From assembly GCA_016220125.1 (NCBI GenBank), contig JACRIF010000097.1, forward strand, positions 1 to 21,821: DNA of 21,821 nucleotides, in the 5' to 3' direction. The stretch comes from Candidatus Peregrinibacteria bacterium. Its GTDB lineage: Bacteria > Patescibacteriota > Gracilibacteria > UM-FILTER-43-11. The notes under the pieces are model-generated. The model ran no database searches. It saw only the letters and a program-made list of their open reading frames with translations, and had not been told where the DNA came from. Positions 17,301-21,087 of the stretch are shown here, one piece after another (position 1 is the first letter of the stretch; each line of letters starts with the position of its first letter). A program made the position numbers and the translations under genes.

Positions 17301-18706
17301 TGTTTCACAGGAGTTCCGTCGATGTAGGCCGGAAAGGTGAAGGACCTCGACTCATCGGGATTGGCGAATTGGCACCCTTGATTGTTGCAGTTGTAATCCT
17401 TGTAGTCGGTGATCGTGACCTTCACCTCGGAAATGAGTTGCTTGTTCTGCTGAACGCCCGCCACCGCGGTGTCGATCTGCTTTTCCAACTCAACGGTTTT
17501 CCCCTTGAGCATGGTCTGCATGTAGATATCCCGCTGATTGATGAGCGAGGCCAACGTGTCGTAATGCGTGCCCTCCCAGCGCCCGGTTCCGGCCACAATC
17601 GGATTGAGGCGGCTGAGGTAGGTGGTCATGGCCTCGCCCAAATTTTTCACAAACCGCGTGGTGCTGGCCTGTGTGATGGACTGATAAAAACCGGCGATGT
17701 CCGAATCCTGGATCGGCTGGGTCCGGTCGGCGGGGGCCTTTTCAGGCTCCACTTCGGCGCTAAACTCCTGAACGATCTGGCGGAGCAGGTTCTTGCTGTA
17801 CCGCCCAAACGCCAACTCCTCGGCGTATTTGATGTTGCGCTTGTAGGCCAAGTAGTCGGTGGTGTTCAGCTTTTTGTCGACCGCCGGGAAGTTGTAGTAC
17901 AGCAACCGCTGGTCGAACTGGGCGTACTCGCCCCGATCGTTGGAATACTCGTTGTTTTTGTAGAAAAAATCGGAGAGCTCCTGCCGACGAACAGCATCGT
18001 CTTTCGAGGGGGGAACAATGACCCCATGCCAAATTTCAGGCGTGGGCACAATGGCGTCGGCATTGAACTCGAAATGGTCGGTGAGGTAATTGTAAACGTA
18101 ACGCTTGCGGTCGAAATCGGTGTAGGGATAGAGGCTTGGGCTCACAGCGCCCTGATCGTACACCACGGGGGTGGGGATATTGCCGACCAGCACCACGCCG
18201 ACCAGGTGGTTCTCGGTGCCCGCGCCCAAGCCGTTGTCCTCAAGGTCTTTTCCGCTGATGCCGTCAAAATACAATTTTTCCAGCACCGTGCTGATTTTGA
18301 GCGTGGATTCGGTCGGATCCACCCCGACCACGATGGCGCGGGTGTGGGGCATGCGGCGCTGAACATTTTCGGCGTACTCGAAAATACGCTCCCGAAGCGT
18401 CATCTTGTCGCCGTTGGAATCGTAGATTTGCTTGTCGTCGAGCAGGGGATTTTCGACCAAAACCGCCACCAACCCCATCTGGGGGGCGGGGGGATTCAAG
18501 GTTTTTTGGGCCTTGGCGCCCGCGGTCGCCGCAGGGGCGGAAGCACCCGTGGACCCTTGAGCCGCCTGGACCAAGGGAACCAAAACATCGAGCTGGTTTC
18601 CCAGCATAACGCAAACGAGGAGGCCGGCGATGAGTCGCTTGAATTTTTGGATTTTTGTTTTGAGAGAGGGTTTGTCTTTGAAGATTTTACCAAAAAAACC
18701 ATGCAA
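5324..18706 (-). CDS. Giant multidomain S-layer-homology surface protein, 4460 aa
   Basis: The predicted start is TTG at 18706; an ATG at 18702 is out of frame by one across a T7 tract. Residues 1-50 hold a basic region and hydrophobic signal sequence. Domains, with rough residues: 75-330, a region with LVGVVLVGNIP, a YPYTDFD stretch and EIWHGV, reminiscent of gingipain-like C25 folds (weak); 1035-1335, three Ig-like (Big-type) repeats; 1640-1770, three FG-GAP/VCBS calcium repeats (DFNADG, DFKGDG, DMDADG); 1930-2190, two DUF11-like repeats, each with a C-GGC motif; 2320-2450, a Pro-rich hydrophobic stretch; 2830-2912, Leu-Pro repeats; 3005-3216, a long Ala/Glu/Lys helical region; 3360-3395, a Ser/Thr linker; 4063-4247, three SLH domains; 4249-4410, TSP3-like DxDGDG repeats. 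The SLH domains predict non-covalent wall anchoring. It probably acts as a calcium-stabilised scaffold or adhesin (inference). It is the first gene of the cluster and ends in TGA. Confidence 0.9.
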   Translation of the reverse strand: MHGFFGKIFKDKPSLKTKIQKFKRLIAGLLVCVMLGNQLDVLVPLVQAAQGSTGASAPAATAGAKAQKTLNPPAPQMGLVAVLVENPLLDDKQIYDSNGDKMTLRERIFEYAENVQRRMPHTRAIVVGVDPTESTLKISTVLEKLYFDGISGKDLEDNGLGAGTENHLVGVVLVGNIPTPVVYDQGAVSPSLYPYTDFDRKRYVYNYLTDHFEFNADAIVPTPEIWHGVIVPPSKDDAVRRQELSDFFYKNNEYSNDRGEYAQFDQRLLYYNFPAVDKKLNTTDYLAYKRNIKYAEELAFGRYSKNLLRQIVQEFSAEVEPEKAPADRTQPIQDSDIAGFYQSITQASTTRFVKNLGEAMTTYLSRLNPIVAGTGRWEGTHYDTLASLINQRDIYMQTMLKGKTVELEKQIDTAVAGVQQNKQLISEVKVTITDYKDYNCNNQGCQFANPDESRSFTFPAYIDGTPVKQLTMPFLPPEILALTDNSINSADQCGLRRGQPLLPGVSPLDNNSALVDANRMYNPDSAIIPKSQAVHNDVLKSEETPPLDETPEYHNYGKCVANNSVVIHEKDANADPAYCRPDEAVLPVYDMKGAKEVGFHFYDPSVPKPANLVAPAPDQCTIEHMTFLPYPPLLRKGLYDPESWIDPFDGSIFFAKVYQKTLEPFFGNVNLADAISEAFGVMVADGRIKLDFSSLYAVGQVPDPADFLLLPHQRLRKMIQVLLKDKSYDFVHFYRDNFPPLADNHVKFEVQASYKPVNSVVHHTEPKDSTLKAAAGNFTIPQIPIDGIRYLEFDRSNQHFTFEYPNFFKLKGDNAAEIATSLLQMVQQKDQELNAKLGYQANLISQFVAQNADLLEPIQWRQLGFDQKHEAILEKYVDRDSFLPVPQAKPGKTLNPPLVKPKGYEAMQIVADGDATGFQFALNSSHQPLPPASGTGQTTQAETAAPTPPASTGAVGIGQGETSSKCGPSDGVEIWEWFDAVKCWIEEEVSKLDQMVNLDNSCAAEPLPEPTKEEQAAFDLMNDTRLSVDNPKDKPVRVDVSVQSKTLVQGEKAAIKAKILNSDGDPVIGFLDDPLSFKVADAGLAHFDKGSVPVFIGEEKSNLFVDAATGNTQIAVQLGALAAPPVPIRVVQSATIKLSAVRTNDGNRAAYKVTAIVVDPTGLPITDVNGEARLSLVRPADGVLVNGGRLTIENGRGEATFYPNPASLMIDLITVHPYYQSETLQIEQPPNLPFKVVIGAPKFLTIGTLNTLPVTVTDVNGLVSKDFNGELTLSVSDKTSAFGNAVASVVPIQNGRGEIQVKTHNETGALGLSATVPGLVSADIQIPIIARVTSAEWGQTFPQTLFASFLGFPAGNFMEENYFGGVHLFSGKTEAVFGFMKTPSSPAVVTIKPNFKIATAEPRQAILARSMGNALGLQVFDQKEFKSLASFQAPLDFDAVEIWNESQLPVHGKAYVELTDKNFKVEPDGQDLVILDSQGERVLTVSKNGLRFGQMQYELFYDKESDLDLVELVLASPTAKVARLRLDFKPRTILPSEVVVDPALSVRNDYSGKSTLDPTGLVLFDASKKPDESTKLPENFGLEGDNKYLLRFGGGSPIGEAVMFNLPYNAVLLGDPTVALKTSIASSLNYDNTIGRQIYQDTQGSDFVSLTNFDFNADGIQDVAGVLKDGRIRLFEGGLTDPQIRDRGNIAYLADGVLSLNAFDFKGDGYDDLVVATREGRLAILSNDAEVLTRTDQKIKVGKQIYQLFKQDMDADGYLDLVTLDSRGDIRVFYNQSPKLLLQGKKPPFLAKDQIPENGVLIGNYGFSLKLGQNIKGGLMLRYPGMVEPAEPNPAPATPRPAPTSTPGTGGKLPTITPPPATDFGALEGFSERDTSGDVSEDEARAHVKALDEATQSAAEGGQPPEIPKLPWAEGEKKETYFAPLSDYEVAGKSPRFTVEKTVVNRDRPSDSDLDLGEALKYTLKIQSDRNLSDLVFADIVPDSLSLDPKSVKCVSGGCEGMQVKPKDIYLFLAKLSPKAGTPMVIAYEATVKSTPKAAVYLKKIKDPLLLEYAGPASVSVAKTVANLNRPQPIVMPNFTFPFRPFVIDGVPLRVRYTVTVQTNQNLSGIVLSDEVPSNITVDWNTVRCSGGGCGGMSLQQKGSAMFLRNLNPNAARPTVITYEAVLNSRSDTNRYFSNSAPFNPQNNLKVLFNAPIDAFTDIMVSPPYNKTGQLIAHYTTAPRDYRVASTAREKTSSEKLIEEQKKKLDALKDIDPDDPNASSKAKEATDALGIGAVSDGMKDGSLDATGRPAGMTPEQCAQDPSACAEESMSQANKTISSLSCIGGGCLPMPFNMAFLAPGAIPFAMPLIAFPATLIAPPAPPIPVPSFFGLAPTPVGATTVKGPIMSMIRFYMIPTLTAGIDLALCWGPYMGEAPVPPPLMPLPYPPPIGNCMSFALPMGALPPCKLLETAMNKLMQAANSVISDTNSDIAAVNNASGIPPDVANAQGQSGGGGLEVGLAVNLGGASKFEPPAKGFGNTHVGSFDNIGGVLASWLDRELLEVMNKLLTLPTIRVILPDIQNQFVDDLDRFKKQVDGLGLPPAPTASLKGVEDTFNGVNNQLEQVYQVISSLPLVTVNETNVDFKIPWVSSAEIGDFLREGGKYMEYYKRKIQSYKDVLEQYQCPDPTATTSECVTNKVLSMFIANLDDFVKSLQENLAVIQSYMNFPRDLILFKRQLADYIRQFACILDTQSQMYGGWLSTIQDQIVGYMEVVATIMEVVKNFKKIIDIFSNFESACDACTNERNANFGWITLLGLVIPDIPIIKFPKWPDVVLDMSDFDLNLNLEMPTVHFVVEPIKLPKIPQITLPDLPALSDLQLLLSLPALPILPELPKLPELPPLPGVPSITLPTLPPPPKLPDIGKQMKVPMDLLDLILKMWCLVKKSFSPVPEGYLKDHAVLLTNRPAYLTPLDILKPKIGDIEPFDTGFNEIRIETTIHLGLRFKAALEVIGDAAKGWNGAITDFSKFINEGSQSLVDQAAGKIQGVINEAENKAAQGLEAAKAKLEETKASVKQALGKDLGTALDYALDPQAALDKLDLYFKGVDQNFRDIEAGNQQKLNELTDALYGDQMRLANQAYVDTIASARKAMGEKGQEWSQATEDFFKQNLMQWVLDPFEGVQQLEKWAKDNNVTSDELQAKINALSQTVDDLIVRGIIKASQATQEAVKAAGQAVQGEPQAAVSTTSRVAYVKSLFGEGIDSKILQLAKVIDSMNGTSVDYRVLKAELGVPDAHLPPPKSIDKVQETRRNLIAYSDKLESEASRAEKSGNLLALAESGQDSMVSVSKGPADFRLAASDSKVVTPTVESPARIVTDSKLLAQANPAPAPAGNSSTAGNTDSSDSSSTANCVGSCLVDPATGMAVQFISHFDNPAIIQTAFVPTRVPGHSNVVYSDGTALYLKRDLSVPDDITRNIAPHVPNVLFSLDRFLTVGKSLMPAKESVNMLSSSLTQNGAATFNWLQSSNPDFYGYGIELERSILGYDVDRQRNGLPDVTIILLPPDGELPPPVLVDGNPIPFGTLVTSFGTKDEARARFGVEAKNTVTGAKKIVFNTIDYATISLSPNKAVVFDQFMGPAYRMTLDNGYYHIKETWFDRKGLVANYNHNELLAPQSYVTAPAPIALPIKDIKIPVYKEGVIPASKLFMDPSGNLKYYWDVNQDGSPEGPANPEFHLPPQLEPREFNMDLIASQDLADEAFPRYKKSFKVVVYVPDIKLEAQPLKEQAIAKGTLKPEQETDDLSDIPFSLFRKRWGTWKNLGMIKREADQPTRPPLSDKNGYKDNYYTSSGAGDYAITGFTQGPSSVLVKDQSLETVARVRLGTGQVELLKGDYTFEAVPASKTLPTRIVIIKKNFDTVLSNVYYVADGDTDVTILPEPLTTRNVATLGVTVGDQSGTDTIVARNLPGYAESYPGGAAIFDEKTQLNVALVSTNGAIRLMQPGYKLRVKNPGKLDEPVIFQIVDGGNRPVFDVFIAADFQHLEIRQEEVWNEIKATVAFLQKAVKPLFASLLAQAKPVIPGVPSTASPFVDVTPENPYYKAILDLYKRRIIMGYEDATFKPEAKISRAEFVKIALGATNCLDCSKPNDVQRQKYSSNAPFPDVSLSAWYYFCIAIAKELGMVTGYGDGFFRPERNISRAEAAAVLIRQSGVEVQKAPDDAYLDMANDAWYKDYVYTAVGMGLIPNHSGFVLPDQQITRGEFAFMASSLVEIKDCRLADSDGDGIPDWWEMANGLDPLNPLDALLDNDQDNFNNLQEYKAGTDPNKAEIQLCPCIDNPNQNDTDKDGIIDACDMDIDTDTVENALCFFDDKGLIIPELAKTSKDNCIFTPNTDQKDTDGDGTGDACIQVDLCDGIPEDMDGVNDTDGCPEVTDDTAKNPPGAYVNKGPACYFLDYEADLVKGDSLMTAITDVKTHNVLYKPSNEVTY

Positions 18707-18834
18707 AACAAAAGGGGAAATGAGCGATTTTGTGGAAATATATATAAGACCCTATTAAAAAACCAAATTCCAAATTTACAAATCACAGGAAATGCCCTAA
18801 CGTACCCACCGAAGTCACCCCTAACCCTCCTCCA
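18707..18834. promoter_or_regulatory. Divergent promoter region between the giant gene and the Sel1-like gene
   Basis: This 128-base gap is A/T-rich in its centre. On the plus strand TTGTGG (18730-18735), 17 bases and TATTAA (18753-18758) make a plausible promoter for the small gene. On the minus strand TTGGTT (18766-18761), 18 bases and TATATT (18742-18737) is a weaker candidate for the giant-gene operon. The two overlap, so the transcripts could compete. No Shine-Dalgarno sequence is present on either side. Confidence 0.45.
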
Positions 18835-19269
18835 ATGCCCACCCAAGATCGAGAACCATTTTTGACCGATTACGACGAGCAACTCACCGCCATGACTCCC
18901 GAAAAGGCCGAGACCGCAGTGATGGCTGTTGAGGATCGGGAGCGAATTTTGGAATGCCTTTCCGCGTTCGCGCCCTTCACCCTGGTGGAAAAATTCGTGA
19001 AGCGACTGGATGCCGTTTCGGAGCTGGTGGAAGCCCAATTTTCGATTTTCGAAAAGGGCCGTATCGCCGATGCCCAAGGGGACAAAACAAAAGCGAAGGA
19101 GCTTTACACGAAAGCATTCGAAAACGGGATGACCGATGCGCTCATCAATCTTGCCTCGCTCGAAGAGGAGAATGGACGTGTCGAAGAGGCGCTCGTCCTG
19201 GTGAAAAAAGCCGCAGACATGGGGTCTTCCGAGGCGAAGGCGTGCTTGGAGGAATATTACAAAGAATAG
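18835..19269 (+). CDS. Small TPR/Sel1-like repeat protein, 144 aa
   Basis: The start is ATG at 18835 (MPTQDREPF) and the stop TAG. An in-frame ATG at 18892 is a possible alternative, and neither has a Shine-Dalgarno sequence. There is no signal peptide, so it is probably cytoplasmic. Residues 70-142 form about two Sel1/TPR-type helical hairpins: a unit with AKELYTKAFENG, then Ala-Leu-x-Asn-Leu-Ala, then a second unit with Glu-Glu-Ala-Leu and KKAADMGSSEAKACLEEYY. Such repeats usually mediate protein-protein contacts. Residues 1-70 are acidic and helical without a recognised domain. It is transcribed away from the giant gene and converges on gpmI. Its partner is unknown. Confidence 0.75.
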   Translation: MPTQDREPFLTDYDEQLTAMTPEKAETAVMAVEDRERILECLSAFAPFTLVEKFVKRLDAVSELVEAQFSIFEKGRIADAQGDKTKAKELYTKAFENGMTDALINLASLEEENGRVEEALVLVKKAADMGSSEAKACLEEYYKE

Positions 19270-19291
19270 GGCCGATTTTCATCACCGAAAA

Positions 19292-19327
19292 CCCCGAAGG
19301 CGCGATAACGTTATCGCGCCTTCGGGG
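19292..19327. terminator. Perfect 36-bp palindrome between convergent genes, terminator for gpmI
   Basis: The left arm 19292-19309 and right arm 19310-19327 are exact reverse complements (18 bases each, CCCCGAAGG at the outer end, AACGTT at the centre). On the minus strand the stem is followed by TTTT, which fits an intrinsic terminator for gpmI. On the plus strand the T tract is missing, but the stem could still protect the 3' end of the Sel1-like transcript. Confidence 0.75.
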
Positions 19328-19343
19328 GATGTGAAATTTGAAT

Positions 19344-20858
19344 TTAAACCAACGACTCCCCTGTCATCTCTTTCGGCTTGGGCAAGCCGAGGATTTTGAG
19401 GATCGTGGGCGCCACATCGGCCAAGCCGCCGTCGCGGACTTTTTGGATTTTGTGCTCAGGATCGATCACCAAAAACGGGACGGGGTTCATGGAGTGGGCG
19501 GGTTTCGGGTCGCCGTTGGGGTACAGCATGTCGTCGGCATTGCCGTGGTCGGCAGTGATGAGCATGGTGTAGCCGGATTCCATGGCCTGCGGGACAAGTT
19601 TCGCAATGCAATCGTCGAGCGTTTCGACGGCCTTGATCGTGGCCGCCAGGCTCCCGGAATGACCGACCAAGTCGCCATTCGCGTAGTTAACGATAATGGC
19701 TTGGTGATCGCCTTTTTTTAGGGCCGCGAGGATCTTTTCCGTGACCTCGGGCGCGGACATTTCGGGCTTCTCGGCATACGAGGCCACCTTGGGCGAATTC
19801 ACCAGGATCCGATCCTCCAGCGGCAAGGGGTGCTCGATTTGGGAATTGAAGAAAAAAGTGACGTGCGCATATTTTTCCGTCTCGGCGATGCGGAGCTGAC
19901 GGATATTGTGCGCCGAGAGCCATTGGGACAAATTGTTCTGGACCGTGGGCATTTGGAAGGCCACCGGCGCGATTTCGGAATAGGGGCCCATGCAGACGAA
20001 ATGCACCTTGCCGATCGTTGGCTTGAAATGGGTGAAATCGGGCTCCGTGAACGCCGCAGTGAGTTGCTTGGTGCGGTCGGTGCGGTAATTGAAGAAAATG
20101 ACGGCATCGCCCGTTTCGACCACCCCGTCCTTGTCGACCACGATCGGAGGCAAATAATAGTCGGTGAGAGCGGCATCCTTGGCATAGGCGGATTCAATCG
20201 CCTTGAGGGGATCCGCGAACGCCTCGCCCTCGCCTTGAGTCATCAAACGATAGGCCATTTCCGTCCGATCGAAATTCCGGTCGCGATCCATGGCAAAATA
20301 GCGACCCACAATTGTGGCGATTTTGCCGACTTTGGACTCGGCGATTTTTTCCTGAACCATTTTCAGATAACGCGTGGCGCTCCGCTCCTCCACATCACGG
20401 CCGTCGGTGATGCAATGGATGAAAACCTGTTCGAGCTTCTCTTTGGCCGCCCAGTCGATCAGGGCGAGGAGGTGGGAGATGTCGGAATGGACACCCTTGT
20501 CGGAAATCATGCCGACCAGATGGAGTTTTTTGCCTGTTTTTTTGACCTCGTCGAAGGCGCTTTTGAGCGCTGGATTGGTGTAAAAAGAACCGTCTTTTAT
20601 TGCCCAATTGATGGCCAATAGGAATTGGGGGACGATGCGACCCGCACCCATAGTGAAATGGCCCACTTCGGACCCTCCCATGGAGCCTTCGACCAACCCC
20701 ACGGCCTCGCCGGACGTTTGCACCAAACTATGCGGGTATTTGGACCGAAGCTCGGCCAAATGAGGGGTCTTGGCCAAGGTCACCGCATTGCCGGGACCCG
20801 CGGGCGCCTCGCCGAAACCATCCAAAATGAGCAATAAAACCTTGTTTTCGTTTTTCAT
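19344..20858 (-). CDS. gpmI: 2,3-bisphosphoglycerate-independent phosphoglycerate mutase
   Basis: Converts 3-phosphoglycerate to 2-phosphoglycerate in glycolysis and gluconeogenesis (EC 5.4.2.12) in the cytoplasm, using two Mn ions and a phosphoserine intermediate. From the ATG at 20858 the protein is 504 aa, normal for the family. Visible motifs: metal-site LLLILDGFGEAP (D13), catalytic Ser63 in MGGSEVGHFTMGAGR (families usually have Asn where the second Gly stands), TDGRD, GRYFAMDRDRNFDR, FFNYRTDRTKQL, YANGDLVGHSG, ITADHGNADDM and AHSMNPVPF. The frame is open further to a GTG at 20879, but the ATG gives the typical N-terminus and lies about 20 bases after the predicted transcription start. 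Stop TAA, then the palindromic terminator. Monocistronic, divergent from the Rel gene. Confidence 0.96.
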   Translation of the reverse strand: MKNENKVLLLILDGFGEAPAGPGNAVTLAKTPHLAELRSKYPHSLVQTSGEAVGLVEGSMGGSEVGHFTMGAGRIVPQFLLAINWAIKDGSFYTNPALKSAFDEVKKTGKKLHLVGMISDKGVHSDISHLLALIDWAAKEKLEQVFIHCITDGRDVEERSATRYLKMVQEKIAESKVGKIATIVGRYFAMDRDRNFDRTEMAYRLMTQGEGEAFADPLKAIESAYAKDAALTDYYLPPIVVDKDGVVETGDAVIFFNYRTDRTKQLTAAFTEPDFTHFKPTIGKVHFVCMGPYSEIAPVAFQMPTVQNNLSQWLSAHNIRQLRIAETEKYAHVTFFFNSQIEHPLPLEDRILVNSPKVASYAEKPEMSAPEVTEKILAALKKGDHQAIIVNYANGDLVGHSGSLAATIKAVETLDDCIAKLVPQAMESGYTMLITADHGNADDMLYPNGDPKPAHSMNPVPFLVIDPEHKIQKVRDGGLADVAPTILKILGLPKPKEMTGESLV

Positions 20859-20884
20859 AAACTTGAGGGATAAGGGCACATTGG

Positions 20885-20912
20885 ATTTTACAGGAAATCA
20901 CCCGACTTTAAA
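20885..20912 (-). promoter_or_regulatory. Candidate sigma70-type promoter for gpmI
   Basis: On the minus strand TTTAAA (20912-20907), 16 bases and TAAAAT (20890-20885) resemble -35 and -10 boxes. The expected start near 20878 leaves a leader of about 20 bases before the ATG at 20858 and lies at or beyond the upstream GTG, which supports the ATG as start. Confidence 0.45.
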
Positions 20913-21007
20913 GATGAAAATTTGAAAAATTGAAAACTATGAAAATCGGAAACATCATCCTACAACCACCGTCTGAACTGTGATTAAAAGGATTGCATTG
21001 TTGGACA

Positions 21008-21031
21008 TTTTGTCGAACTTTTTTGTCAAAC
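21008..21031 (+). repeat. Short direct repeat over the Rel -35 box, possible operator
   Basis: TTTTGTCGAAC (21008-21018) and TTTTGTCAAAC (21021-21031) match at 10 of 11 positions with a 13-base period. The second copy covers the -35 element. A regulator could bind here, but A/T-rich chance similarity is also possible. Confidence 0.3.
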
Positions 21032-21051
21032 CAACAGGATGGTGGTATGAT
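21023..21051 (+). promoter_or_regulatory. Strong sigma70-type promoter for the Rel/SpoT gene
   Basis: TTGTCA (21023-21028), a 17-base spacer and TATGAT (21046-21051) each match the consensus boxes at five of six positions. Transcription would begin near 21058, giving a 5' leader of about 30 bases before the ATG at 21088. Confidence 0.75.
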
Positions 21052-21087
21052 ACACAGTATTGTTTTTCCCACTTTTTTTGTTTCAAA

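Noticed and set aside
12806..18865. 2019-codon plus-strand ORF opposite the giant gene
   Set aside because: It is in codon register with the giant gene and exists because the sense strand avoids TTA, CTA and TCA. Its translation is low-complexity and lacks domains, while the minus strand shows clear SLH, FG-GAP and Ig-like motifs.
20859..20879. Upstream GTG start for gpmI adding seven residues
   Set aside because: It lies at or before the predicted transcription start, and family members begin a few residues before the LLLILDG strand, which fits the ATG at 20858.
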